In this document: positions 1-8,045 of the stretch, piece by piece
How positions within the stretch are numbered: position 1 is the first letter of the stretch
Layout of the letters: every line of letters starts with the position of its first letter
From: Burkholderiaceae bacterium
Lineage (GTDB): Bacteria > Pseudomonadota > Gammaproteobacteria > Burkholderiales > Burkholderiaceae_F
DNA length: 64,000 nt
Direction of reading: 5' to 3'
Assembly: GCA_022843955.1 (NCBI GenBank)
Contig: JALHMQ010000021.1
Coordinates: 27,714 to 91,713, forward strand
Position numbers and translations under genes: made by a program
The notes under the pieces: model-generated
Database searches by the model: none
The model's input: only the letters and a program-made list of their open reading frames with translations
Told to the model about the DNA's origin: nothing

Positions 1-611
1 GCCAGTGGCGGCAGCATCGTCCCGTTCATGGACTTGGTGACCACGGCGCTGGCGGTGGTCCAGTTCTCGCGGTCGTTGGATACCTCGATCACATAGCGCG
101 AAGAGAACCCCGTCTCCCAGTCGACCTCGACGCGGGAGATCTGCGCAGGCGCACCCAGGTCAACCATGTACCAGGCGCGCGCGCCGATCCCGCTCGCCCA
201 ACGCGTGCCTGCACTCCCATCGATACCAAGTGCGGGCGCGGTAAGCCGGTCTTGCGCCGTCGAGGCATACGCCAGCTTGCCGACACTGATTTGCCCTGAC
301 GGTGTGGGTGTGGGTGTTGGCGTTGGCGTTGGTGTTGGCGTTGGCGTGGGTGTGGGTGTTGGCGTTGGTGTTGGCGTTGGCGTGGGCGTGGGTGTGGGTG
401 TGGGTGTTGGTGTTGGCGTGGGTGTTGGCGTGGGTGTGGGTGATGGCGTGGGTGTTGGTGTTGGCGTGGGTGTTGGTGCTGGATTGTTGGCAGGAGGATC
501 CGACGGACTGTCGGATCCGCATGCTGTGAGCCCGATGCCGGCGATCAGCGCTGCTGATGCGAAGAGCAATGCTGTTCTGGTTCCGGCCTGAACTTGAGTC
601 CTGCGAGTCAT
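1..611 (-). CDS. Secreted lipoprotein with Pro-Thr linker and F5/8 type C (discoidin-like) domain, partial
   Basis: The gene runs off the left edge; the first 203 codons are visible. The N-terminus is a lipoprotein signal: MTRRTQ, a hydrophobic stretch and lipobox LTAC with Cys at about residue 31. Residues about 47-104 are an almost pure Pro-Thr repeat, a flexible spacer. From about residue 108 the protein resembles an F5/8 type C/discoidin fold, a carbohydrate- or surface-binding module (seen: [48 protein letters not shown]). The start is the ATG at 611, preceded by GGAGGA three bases upstream. The likely role is a surface-displayed binding protein or glycan-active enzyme, but any catalytic part lies outside the window. 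Very repetitive frames that overlap the linker on either strand are not genes. Confidence 0.8.
   Translation of the reverse strand, partial: MTRRTQVQAGTRTALLFASAALIAGIGLTACGSDSPSDPPANNPAPTPTPTPTPTPSPTPTPTPTPTPTPTPTPTPTPTPTPTPTPTPTPTPTPTPTPTPTPTPSGQISVGKLAYASTAQDRLTAPALGIDGSAGTRWASGIGARAWYMVDLGAPAQISRVEVDWETGFSSRYVIEVSNDRENWTTASAVVTKSMNGTMLPPL
303..474. repeat. Low-complexity hexanucleotide-like tract coding the Pro-Thr linker
   Basis: On the plus strand this is a run of ggtgtg / ggcgtt / ggtgtt hexamers. Read on the minus strand it is the (PT)n linker of the lipoprotein. Third positions vary (CCA/CCC, ACA/ACG/ACC), so it is not a perfect microsatellite, but it should be prone to length change by slippage. 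Any in-frame gain or loss would only change linker length. Confidence 0.85.
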
Positions 612-825
612 GCGTCCTCCGTGCGTCATTCGTTGTGTTTGAACTGACTTACGGGGCGGGATCCTATGCAGTGACGAGCGATTGGGAATGTGTCATCTGA
701 CATGGGTGGAACGCAGAAACGGAGAACTGGTAACTCGCAGGGACTAACGTAAGCGCGCAGTGGATCCCGTCCTTGAGCGAGGCGCTGCGGTTTGACTGGC
801 ACGAGTTTGAACAGTCGATCCCGAC
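612..825. other. Intergenic gap, nothing recognised
   Basis: No coding region, RNA gene or clear terminator was recognised here. It should hold the promoter of the leftward lipoprotein gene. Confidence 0.5.
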
Positions 826-1086
826 AGTCACCCGAGGAGCAGATCGTCTTGTCGTTGGATGAAGGCCGGCGGCCACCCGATGATCAGCGCGCCGATCGGC
901 ATGATGCGGCACGAGCACGACCATCACGGCGAGCGGCTGGCGCAGCTGGAGGCGCTTACCGGAGAGTGCGTGGTCCCGGAAGGTGCCTGCGCATCGTGGC
1001 AGGCGCTGTATGTCGGGATGCGCAAGCTGATCGACGACGTGCGCGAGCACGTGCACCTGGAGAACAACGTGCTGTTCCGCCGGTTT
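826..1086 (+). pseudogene. Remnant of a YtfE/RIC-type di-iron (hemerythrin-like) repair protein
   Basis: From 859 one frame reads MKAGGHPMISAPIGMM, then RHEHDHHGERLAQLEALTGE and later HVHLENNVLFRRF. This is the C-terminal third of the YtfE/ScdA/RIC family, including its metal-binding HEHDHH and HxHLENN motifs. Just upstream, in another frame (828-857), is SPEEQIVLSL, the preceding family segment that normally reads like KEEQILFP. One extra base near 858 separates the two. The N-terminal two thirds are missing, and the reading frame runs past the usual family end. I infer a decayed gene. In intact form the family repairs nitrosylated or oxidised iron-sulfur centres. Confidence 0.6.
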
Positions 1087-1190
1087 GGCGCCTGCGGTAC
1101 GGCTGAGGCCGACGACGGGCGCGACGACGGGGTCCGACGACTGAAGTCCGGGACGGACCGACGATGCCTCTGTCCGAGGCCCGGAGGCGC

Positions 1191-2363
1191 CTACTCGGCG
1201 GCCTTCATCGTGTCGGCGCCGCTGCGGGCCAGGGTGGAGATGCCCTGCCGGTTGCGTTCGGCAACGCGCTCGAACAGGTCGATCACCCAAAGCGTGCGCT
1301 GGTAGAAGTTTCCGCTCGCGCTGGCGCGTGATTCGGGCAAGTGCGGCATGCGTCCGCTCGCGAGTTGCGCGGCCTCCACCAGGAAGCGCACCGCGGGCAG
1401 CGGTGTCAGCGGGTGGGGCGGTCGCGGCAGCACCAGCGCGGCGCCGAGCGCCTGCGTGATCAGCGCGAGCTTGCGCTGGCGCGGCACCACGGCGCGCTGC
1501 GACATCGAATCGAGTCCGGCGCGCTCGACCTCGCGGCCGATCTCTGCATACACCAGCCGGGCCGCGCGGATCGCCGGGCGGCAGGTGCGCGGCAGTTCGG
1601 CGATGCCGTGCTCCGCGCGTGCGTACAACGCATCGGCGGCCGCGAGCAGGCGTGCCACGACGCCGCCGATCGCTTCGTTGAACACGGGCGCGGCAAGCCA
1701 GACGTCGGGGTCGATGCCGGCCTCGCGCATCCAGTCGCGTGGCAGGTAGAGCCGACCGTTGCGTGCGTCTTCGCCCACATCGCGCGCGATGTTGGTCAGT
1801 TGCATCGCCAGGCCGAGTTCGCAGGCGCGCTCCAGCGCGGCCGGGCTGCGGGTGCGCATGATGATCGCCATCATCGCGCCCACGGTGCCGGCCACGCGCG
1901 CCGCGTAGTCGTTCAGCTGATCGAGCGTGTCGTACTGGCGGCCTTGTGCATCCCAGGCAAAGCCGTCGAGCAGCGCGGTGAGCAGCAGCATCGGCAGGTC
2001 GAAGCGATCGACCACCGCGGCGAGCGCGCAGTCGGCATCGAAGGGCAGGGGGTCGTTGGCGTAGATCCGCTGCAAGCGATGACGCAGCTGCGCCAGCACC
2101 TCGTCCACCGGCTGCGCCGGGTCGCGCAGGTCGATGGCGTCGTCGGCGACGCGGCAGAACGCGTACAGCGCTGTGGCTGGTACGCGCACGCGCGTTGGGA
2201 GCAGCAGCGAGGCGGCGAAAAAGGTCTTGGAGCCGCCGCGCATCAGGCGCTTGCACGCCTGCGCGTCGAAGGCGGCTGGCGGCGGCGCGGGCACGGTGCC
2301 GCCGAGCGTGGCCGGCGCTGCTGCGCGAACCCGCGCGAGATAGGGAGAGAGCCGGCCGTCCAT
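1191..2363 (-). CDS. crtB: Phytoene synthase
   Basis: This enzyme condenses two geranylgeranyl diphosphates to phytoene, the first committed carotenoid step. At 390 aa it has the squalene/phytoene synthase fold with both Asp-rich motifs: DDAID at residues 74-78 and NIARDVGEDA at 191-200, which bind Mg and diphosphate. NGRLYLPRDWM follows, typical of the family. The first 30 residues are a variable Ala/Pro-rich extension. It lies 7 bp downstream of crtI and is the last gene of the long leftward photosynthesis operon, so it is probably cotranscribed. No other crt genes (crtE, crtC, crtD, crtF) are in the window. Confidence 0.95.
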   Translation of the reverse strand: MDGRLSPYLARVRAAAPATLGGTVPAPPPAAFDAQACKRLMRGGSKTFFAASLLLPTRVRVPATALYAFCRVADDAIDLRDPAQPVDEVLAQLRHRLQRIYANDPLPFDADCALAAVVDRFDLPMLLLTALLDGFAWDAQGRQYDTLDQLNDYAARVAGTVGAMMAIIMRTRSPAALERACELGLAMQLTNIARDVGEDARNGRLYLPRDWMREAGIDPDVWLAAPVFNEAIGGVVARLLAAADALYARAEHGIAELPRTCRPAIRAARLVYAEIGREVERAGLDSMSQRAVVPRQRKLALITQALGAALVLPRPPHPLTPLPAVRFLVEAAQLASGRMPHLPESRASASGNFYQRTLWVIDLFERVAERNRQGISTLARSGADTMKAAE

Positions 2364-2370
2364 GGCGGGA

Positions 2371-3942
2371 TCAGACGAGGGCCGAAGGTTCGGGGATCAC
2401 GGTCTGCAGCGCCTGCGCCGACATCAGCACGCCCGGCACGCCGGCGCCCGGATGGGTGCTGGCGCCCACGAAGAACAGGCGATCGATGTCCTCGCTGGTG
2501 TTGTGCGGGCGAAACCAGGCGCTTTGCGTCATCAGCGGTTCGAGGCCGAAGGCCGCGCCCTTGAGCGACAGCAGGCGGTCGCGGAAGTCAACAGGTGTGG
2601 TGATCAACTGCGTGACGATGTGCTTTTCGAAGCCGGGCATCACGGTGCGGTCGAGCTCGGCGGCGATGCGCTGGCGATACGTCTCGGCCATGGTCGACCA
2701 GTCGGTGCCGCTGTCCAGGTGCGGCACCGGCGACAGAACGTAGAACGTGTCGCAGCCGGCCGGCGCCAGCGACGGGTCGGTCGCGGTGGGCCGGTGCAGG
2801 TACAGGCTGAAGTCGTCGGCCAGGTGATGGCGCAGGAAGATGTCGCGCAGCAGTTCCTTGTAGCGCGGCCCCATCAGCAGCATGTGGTGCGGCAGTTCGT
2901 CATAGCGGCGGTTCAGGCCGAAGTACCAGACGAACAGGCTCATCGAGTACTTGCCCTTGTCGATGCGCCGATCGGTCCAGTGGCGCCGATGCTGCGGCTC
3001 CACCAAATACTTGTAGGTCCAGGCGGAGTCGGCATTGGAGACGACGATGTCTGCGGCGATCTTCTCGCCACTGGCCAGCGTGACGCCGGTGGCGCGCGGC
3101 CGGCTGCTACCGCGGGCTGGCTCGATGTCGATCTTGCGCACCTCGGCATTCAGGCGCAGGCGGCCGCCCTTGGATTCGAGCAGCTTGACCAGGCCGTCGA
3201 CAATGACCCCGGTGCCGCCCATCGCCCAGTGCACGCCGAAGCGCCGTTCGAGCGAGTTGACGAGCGCGTAAACCGAGGTGACCGAAAACGGATTGCCGCC
3301 AATGAGCAGCGGATGAAAGCTCATCACCTGGCGCAGCTTGGGATCGCGGATGTGCTGCGACACCACGCCGAAAATGGTGCGCCAGCCCTGCATGCGGATC
3401 AGTTGCGGCGCCGCGGCCAGCATGTTGGACAGCTTGGGAAAGGCGACCGGCCCGAGTTCCTCGAAGCCCAGCCGGTAGCACAGGTCGGCGTACTTGGCGA
3501 AGCGTTTGTAGCCTTCCAGGTCGCCGGGCGCGAAGCGCTCGATCTCGGCGTACATCTTCTCGGTATCGCCGTGGTAATCGAAGTGCGAGCCGTCTGAAAA
3601 GCGCAGGCGGTAGAACGGCGCCATCGGCGTCAGCGTCAGGTCGTCGGCGAGCTTGCGGCCGCACAGCGTCCACAGCTCTTCGAGGAACCAGGGTGCGGTG
3701 ATGATGGTGGGGCCGGCGTCGAACACGAAGCCGTCCTGCCGATGCACGTAGGCGCGGCCACCCGGGCCGTCGAGCTTCTCGACCACGGTGACGTCATAGC
3801 CGCGGCAGGCGAGACGGATGGCGGCGCCGAGGCCGCCGAAGCCGCTGCCGATGACCAGCGCACGTTTGCCGGGCGCGGCGGGGTTGACGGTCGGGACGGG
3901 CGAAGCGGCCAGTGGACCCTGGCCGTGAAACACGGTCTTCAT
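2371..3942 (-). CDS. crtI: Phytoene desaturase
   Basis: FAD-dependent desaturase turning phytoene into neurosporene or lycopene; the number of desaturation steps cannot be read from sequence. It is 523 aa. The Rossmann motif IGSGFGGLGA is at residues 31-40, followed by EKLDGPGGRAY, and the C-terminal bacterial phytoene desaturase signature reads ASTHPGAGVPGVLMSAQ. The start is ATG 3942, preceded by GAGGTCACGC. It is separated from puhE by 61 bp and from crtB by 7 bp. Attachment of crtIB to the puh/acsF end of the bch operon places carotenoid and bacteriochlorophyll genes in one directon. Confidence 0.95.
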   Translation of the reverse strand: MKTVFHGQGPLAASPVPTVNPAAPGKRALVIGSGFGGLGAAIRLACRGYDVTVVEKLDGPGGRAYVHRQDGFVFDAGPTIITAPWFLEELWTLCGRKLADDLTLTPMAPFYRLRFSDGSHFDYHGDTEKMYAEIERFAPGDLEGYKRFAKYADLCYRLGFEELGPVAFPKLSNMLAAAPQLIRMQGWRTIFGVVSQHIRDPKLRQVMSFHPLLIGGNPFSVTSVYALVNSLERRFGVHWAMGGTGVIVDGLVKLLESKGGRLRLNAEVRKIDIEPARGSSRPRATGVTLASGEKIAADIVVSNADSAWTYKYLVEPQHRRHWTDRRIDKGKYSMSLFVWYFGLNRRYDELPHHMLLMGPRYKELLRDIFLRHHLADDFSLYLHRPTATDPSLAPAGCDTFYVLSPVPHLDSGTDWSTMAETYRQRIAAELDRTVMPGFEKHIVTQLITTPVDFRDRLLSLKGAAFGLEPLMTQSAWFRPHNTSEDIDRLFFVGASTHPGAGVPGVLMSAQALQTVIPEPSALV

Positions 3943-4003
3943 GCGTGACCTCGAAAAGCGTGATGCGGTGATGCCTGGTGCAACCTACAGCTCGACATGA
4001 TGG

Positions 4004-4849
4004 TCAGTCCGGACGCGGGCTCGGTGCCGGATGCAGTTCGATCGGTGTGATCGCGCGGTGGGTGGTGGCCGGCGGTTGCGCGATGGCGGCGCCGTGATTG
4101 CGCATCGCCCAGCGCCACAGCGCGGTCACATCGACCGGCAGCACCATCATCAGGTGCTCGACGATCGCCAGCGCCAGCAGCGCGGCCACCAGCAACAGGC
4201 CGACGCGCGCTGGCTCGCTCGCGGCCGGATCGATCGCGCCCTGCACCAGCAGCACCACGACCAGGCTTGCCGTGCCGACCGACACCGGCAGCAGCGCATT
4301 CATGCGGCGGCGACGGAAGAAACTCTTCAGGTAGGTCAGGTGCGGGGGCAGGAACTCTTCGCTCAGGTTGCGCACGCCGAAGAACAGATTCAGCTTGGCG
4401 CTGCTGCGCATCGTCCACAGCACCGCGTAGGTCCACAGCGCGACGGCATTGTTGCCGTGCCAGGTGAGCGCGGCGATCACCACGGCGCCGCCGATGATCG
4501 CCAGTTCGTGCCACAGGATCGCCTCGATCGCGTGGACGAAGTGGCGCCAGCCGCCGCAGTCGGGTGCGCAGGCGTGGCGGCGCGGGCCGGTGAGAAAGCC
4601 GGTGAGAAAGCTCAGCTCCTGCCAGCCCCAGACCAGCAGCGCGCAGGTGAAGGCGGCATACGCGCCCGAGACCGAGTTGTCATGGGCGGTAATGACGATG
4701 CCGCCGAGTGCCGCCACCGCAATCACCGTGGCGATCGCCAGGCTCCAGCGGAAGGTGGTGCGCGGCAGGCCGTCGAGCAGCAGCACGAGGCCGGTGCTGA
4801 ACCACCAGATGAAGGCGGCAAAGACGACAGGAAGCACGAGGTCCAGCAT
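4004..4849 (-). CDS. puhE: Photosynthetic complex assembly protein PuhE (DUF3623)
   Basis: Polytopic inner-membrane protein of 281 aa needed, in purple bacteria studied, for normal reaction-centre/light-harvesting assembly and pigment production. Several hydrophobic helices are visible (DLVLPVVFAAFIWWFSTGL, then WSLAIATVIAVAALGGIVI and others). Family stretches include WGWQELSFLTGFLTGPRR and LWTMRSSAKLNLFFGVRN. The C-terminal 25 residues are a Pro/Arg-rich cytosolic tail. It follows acsF by 29 bp on the same strand, the usual acsF-puhE order of purple-bacterial clusters. Biochemical function is not known in detail for the family. Confidence 0.9.
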   Translation of the reverse strand: MLDLVLPVVFAAFIWWFSTGLVLLLDGLPRTTFRWSLAIATVIAVAALGGIVITAHDNSVSGAYAAFTCALLVWGWQELSFLTGFLTGPRRHACAPDCGGWRHFVHAIEAILWHELAIIGGAVVIAALTWHGNNAVALWTYAVLWTMRSSAKLNLFFGVRNLSEEFLPPHLTYLKSFFRRRRMNALLPVSVGTASLVVVLLVQGAIDPAASEPARVGLLLVAALLALAIVEHLMMVLPVDVTALWRWAMRNHGAAIAQPPATTHRAITPIELHPAPSPRPD

Positions 4850-4878
4850 GCTGCGTCAATGCTCCCGTTGGCGCCGTC

Positions 4879-5976
4879 TCACCAGACCGGCGCGACGCGG
4901 ATCTGCGCCGGCAGGGTGTGCCGATGCACCGGCAGCAGGTACAGGCGGGCAAACACCGCAAACCCGGCAACCGCGCAGGCGCCGCGCTTGAGCGTGCCCA
5001 GCACGCCGCCCTGCGCCTTGGCGCGGTCGGCGGCGAAGCTGATGCGGCGCAATCGATCCATCCCCGCGCGGAACGCCGGGTGGTCGATGTCGAGCGTCAG
5101 CGGGAACACCTGCTTGCTGATTTCGCTGGTGATGCGAAAGACCTCGTAGTCGTAGGCGGTCGACTGCAGTCCCATCGCCTCGTGCATCGCCGGCCGGGTG
5201 TGGTCGCGCACGAACATGGTGGCGTACACGGCAAGCAGGAAGAAGCGGATCCACAGCGTGTTGGCACCGCGCAGCAGGTGCGGATGCGCGCGCATGATCA
5301 GCGCGAACGATTCGCCGTGGCGAAACTCGTCGTTGCACCAGCGCTCGAACCAGCGAAAGATCGGGTGGAAACGCTTGTCGGGGTTGCGCTCGAGCTGACG
5401 AAAGATGGTGATATAGCGCGCGTAGCCGATCTTCTCCGACAGGTAGGTCGCGTAGAAGATGTACTTGGGCTTGAAGTAGGTGTACGCCTTGGTGCGCTTG
5501 AGGCCGCCGAGGTCCACCCCCATGCCCAGGTCCTTGAGCGAGGCGTTGATGAAGCCGGCGTGGCGGCTCTCGTCGCGCGCCATCATGCCCATCAGGTTCT
5601 TGATGTCGGGGTTGTCGACGTTCTTCTTGATCTCGTTGTAGAGCACGCAGCCGGAGAACTCGCTGGTGACCGAGCTGATCAGGAAGTCGAGGAACTCCTT
5701 GCGCAGTTCGGGCGAGATGCGCGCGAAGACCTCTTTCAGCTCGACCTCGAACTGGGCGTCGCGCTGGAAGTGGTCGTGGTTGTTGTCGCCTTCGTACTCG
5801 GCCATCATCGCGTCCCACTCGGCGCGTACCGGGGTGACGTCGATCGCGTCCATCGCCTTGTAGTCGGTGGTGTAGAAGCGCGGCGAGAGCAGGGTGCTGA
5901 CCTCGGCCTTGCGGGTCGACTCGTCCGAGGTGGCGGGCGTTCGGCTGACGGCGGTGCTTTCGATGACGGCGGACAT
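4879..5976 (-). CDS. acsF: Aerobic Mg-protoporphyrin IX monomethyl ester oxidative cyclase
   Basis: Di-iron oxygenase that forms ring E of (bacterio)chlorophyll using O2. The frame is open to 6057, but the ATG at 5976 has GAGGAG nine bases upstream and starts MSAVIESTA, giving 365 aa, the usual family length. Di-iron ligand motifs are visible: [20 protein letters not shown] and [12 protein letters not shown]. It sits between puhC (16 bp) and puhE (29 bp) in the puh operon. The anaerobic radical-SAM cyclase BchE is not in the window, so the sequence shows only the oxygen-dependent route. In Burkholderiales a small AcsF partner (Ycf54 or BciE) may be needed; none is seen here. Confidence 0.95.
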   Translation of the reverse strand: MSAVIESTAVSRTPATSDESTRKAEVSTLLSPRFYTTDYKAMDAIDVTPVRAEWDAMMAEYEGDNNHDHFQRDAQFEVELKEVFARISPELRKEFLDFLISSVTSEFSGCVLYNEIKKNVDNPDIKNLMGMMARDESRHAGFINASLKDLGMGVDLGGLKRTKAYTYFKPKYIFYATYLSEKIGYARYITIFRQLERNPDKRFHPIFRWFERWCNDEFRHGESFALIMRAHPHLLRGANTLWIRFFLLAVYATMFVRDHTRPAMHEAMGLQSTAYDYEVFRITSEISKQVFPLTLDIDHPAFRAGMDRLRRISFAADRAKAQGGVLGTLKRGACAVAGFAVFARLYLLPVHRHTLPAQIRVAPVW

Positions 5977-5992
5977 GCTGGTCTCCTCGTTG

Positions 5993-6475
5993 TCAGTTGC
6001 GCGGCTGGGTCGGGCCGGCCGTGGTCGGTGTGCTTGATGGTTGCAGCAGGCGCGCAAAGGCGCCGGCGTGCATCGGACCGAAGGACTCGAGATCGATGCG
6101 CTGTCCAGTGGCCGGGTCTTCGAGCGTGAGACGGCCGTCGACGCGGCCGATCAGCACGAAGGGCTGCGTGTGGTCGAGCCCGCGCAGCTTGCGTTCGCGC
6201 GCCAACGCCCGCAGCGCGCCGCGCACGAAGCCGTTCTCGCCGTGCAGCGTGTCCACGATCTGACCACTGCGGTCGTCGATGACGGTGATGCCGCCGTCCG
6301 GCCGATCTTCGAAGCGCAGCTCGCGCGTCTGCGCGGCGGCGGCGTCGGGCTCGCGCACGTCGATGCCCGACAGGCGCACCGCTGCCACTGCCACGAACGT
6401 GGCCAGCACCAGCGCGCCGATCGACAGCAGGACGCCGCGCGGGAGGGTGTCGCCGTGGGGAGCGGTCGGGCTCAT
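5993..6475 (-). CDS. puhC: Photosynthetic complex assembly protein PuhC
   Basis: Membrane-anchored assembly factor for the reaction centre-LH1 complex. The chosen start at 6475 gives 160 aa beginning MSPTAPHG; the frame extends to 6562 but upstream residues are not family-like and overlap puhB. One N-terminal transmembrane helix ([22 protein letters not shown]) is followed by a periplasmic domain with [17 protein letters not shown] and [18 protein letters not shown], both characteristic of PuhC. The gap to puhB is 16 bp and to acsF 16 bp. The C-terminus is a short Pro/Thr-rich tail. Confidence 0.88.
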   Translation of the reverse strand: MSPTAPHGDTLPRGVLLSIGALVLATFVAVAAVRLSGIDVREPDAAAAQTRELRFEDRPDGGITVIDDRSGQIVDTLHGENGFVRGALRALARERKLRGLDHTQPFVLIGRVDGRLTLEDPATGQRIDLESFGPMHAGAFARLLQPSSTPTTAGPTQPRN

Positions 6476-6491
6476 GGGTAGGCTGCCAGGG

Positions 6492-7169
6492 TCAATGCGC
6501 CGCAACCGGCTGCTGTTCGCGCGACGGCTCGGCCACCGCGTTGCTGCTCGGCAGTTCGACACCGGTAGCCTGCGACCAGGCCTTGGCGAGGATGGCCGCG
6601 ACCTGCTCCACGTTCTGCAGGCTCGACAACATCGGCTCCGGGCGGCGCATGTTCCATGGGCGACAGTGCGGCCACAGATGCAGCCAGGCGATCTGGCTGC
6701 CTTCGGCCAGCGTCAACGGGATGTCGCCCAGGCTGTCGCCCTCGATCCGCAGTCCGGCACTGGCAATGCGCTTGAGCGGCAGGTTGAAGGTGAGCGTCAG
6801 TACGATGCCAATGCGCATCACCACCCGCTTGCTGGTGATCGTGTACACGGTGGTGCGGCCGGTGAGCCACGCCAGCGTCAGCACGGTGCCGAGGGCGAAC
6901 ACCACCAGCGGCAGCAGCCACGCCATCGCGACCAGCGCGGCAACGATGCCACTGCCATCGGCCAGGACGTTGGCGCCGCGCAGGGCGAGGATCACGCCGA
7001 AGTAGATCGCCAGCTTGCGCGCATGGAACGCGCGCACTGCCACACGGCGCCATTCCGGTCGGCCTTGCCAGAGGATGCGCTCGCCGGGCGGCAGCGGTTC
7101 CGGCAGCCCGGGCGTTGGCTCGAACTCGTGTTCGTGCTCGCCGGGCGCAGCGTGGCGATGCGATGTCAT
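6492..7169 (-). CDS. puhB: Photosynthetic complex assembly protein PuhB (bacterial PH domain)
   Basis: 225 aa. After a soluble N-terminus containing LPPGERILWQGRPEW, typical of bacterial PH-domain membrane proteins, there are two to three transmembrane helices (IYFGVILALRG; VAMAWLLPLVVFALGTVL). TTVYTITSKRVVMRIG then starts the PH fold. PuhB acts in reaction-centre assembly as a dimeric membrane protein in Rhodobacter. Its ATG overlaps the puhA stop by 4 bp (TCAT on the plus strand at 7166-7169), indicating translational coupling. Confidence 0.92.
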   Translation of the reverse strand: MTSHRHAAPGEHEHEFEPTPGLPEPLPPGERILWQGRPEWRRVAVRAFHARKLAIYFGVILALRGANVLADGSGIVAALVAMAWLLPLVVFALGTVLTLAWLTGRTTVYTITSKRVVMRIGIVLTLTFNLPLKRIASAGLRIEGDSLGDIPLTLAEGSQIAWLHLWPHCRPWNMRRPEPMLSSLQNVEQVAAILAKAWSQATGVELPSSNAVAEPSREQQPVAAH

Positions 7170-8008
7170 ACCAGCGGCTCCATGCGATCAGGCGTGGCGT
7201 ACAGCGAGCCGCCACCGTAGTACGCGGTGATCTTCTCTTCTTCCTGGATCGTGACCTGGTCCATCGACTGGGTGCGCGGCACCTGCGCGAACTGCGTCGC
7301 CAGCAAGGCGCCGACTTCGATGCGCGCATCGGGCTTGGCGCCGCGGCCGGTGTGCAGCAACTTCTCCGCGCCGAGAGACTTGAGGATGTTGCCGATCAGG
7401 TCGCCATCCTTGACGCGGGCGAAGTTCATCGGCAGCAGCACGTTGGGCGTGGCGCCCGTGTCGTCGACCTTGACTTCGAGGTAGCGAATCACCATTTCGG
7501 AGACATCGAGCCAGCAGTCGGTCACGGTGCCGGCGACCTTGCCGTCGGCGCCGTACACCGGGACGCCGCGCGGATCGACGTTGTTCGGCGACATCGAGTA
7601 TTCGCCGAGCAGGCGCATTGGCCGCGTGCGCGGCGTGCCGTCGGCCTGGGCGTCGGGGAAATTGGCACGTGGCGTCCAGGCACCCGCGCCCACACCCGCC
7701 AGCATCGGATCGCCGATCGGCTCGAAGGTGGTGCCGGGATGGCCTTGGATGGGCGTAACCGCCGGCCGCATGGCGTCCTTGGCCGGGTTGGGAGCGATCA
7801 TGTCGCCATGCTCTGTCTTGAAGACCTTGGTCGGTGGCACCGGCCAGCCGGTGATGTTGCTGGAGTCATTGCGGCCTGAATCCATCGGGTAGCCCTCGCG
7901 ATGGTTCTCGCGCACGAGGTAGTAGATCAAGCCGGCGAAGAACGCCCAGAACATGTAGAGCACGAGCTGGGCGACGTCGACGTACTGGGTGATGGCTCCG
8001 GTTCCCAT
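7166..8008 (-). CDS. puhA: Photosynthetic reaction centre H subunit
   Basis: 280 aa from ATG 8008, which has AAGGAGAGTGTTC just upstream; in-frame codons farther upstream are inside lhaA and are not used. A single N-terminal membrane helix (VAQLVLYMFWAFFAGLIYYL) is followed by RENHREGYPM, the H-subunit hallmark. The cytoplasmic PRC-barrel domain follows (GVPVYGADGKVAGTVTDCWL; NVLLPMNFARV). The C-terminal YYGGGSLYATPDRMEPLV is typical of PuhA. H caps the L/M dimer on the cytoplasmic side and shapes the QB proton path. L, M and the light-harvesting polypeptides (puf) are not in this window. Confidence 0.97.
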   Translation of the reverse strand: MGTGAITQYVDVAQLVLYMFWAFFAGLIYYLVRENHREGYPMDSGRNDSSNITGWPVPPTKVFKTEHGDMIAPNPAKDAMRPAVTPIQGHPGTTFEPIGDPMLAGVGAGAWTPRANFPDAQADGTPRTRPMRLLGEYSMSPNNVDPRGVPVYGADGKVAGTVTDCWLDVSEMVIRYLEVKVDDTGATPNVLLPMNFARVKDGDLIGNILKSLGAEKLLHTGRGAKPDARIEVGALLATQFAQVPRTQSMDQVTIQEEEKITAYYGGGSLYATPDRMEPLV

Positions 8009-8045
8009 GAACACTCTCCTTGTTGCGCTTGCAACGTATGACTGC

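Noticed and set aside
166..591. Plus-strand Val-Gly repeat frame
   Set aside because: It is the antisense of the Pro-Thr linker. The minus strand has a ribosome site, a lipobox and a recognisable domain.
859..1305. Frame at 859 as an intact hemerythrin-like gene
   Set aside because: It has only the C-terminal third of the family, the preceding segment is in another frame, and the tail after 1086 is not family-like and runs into crtB.
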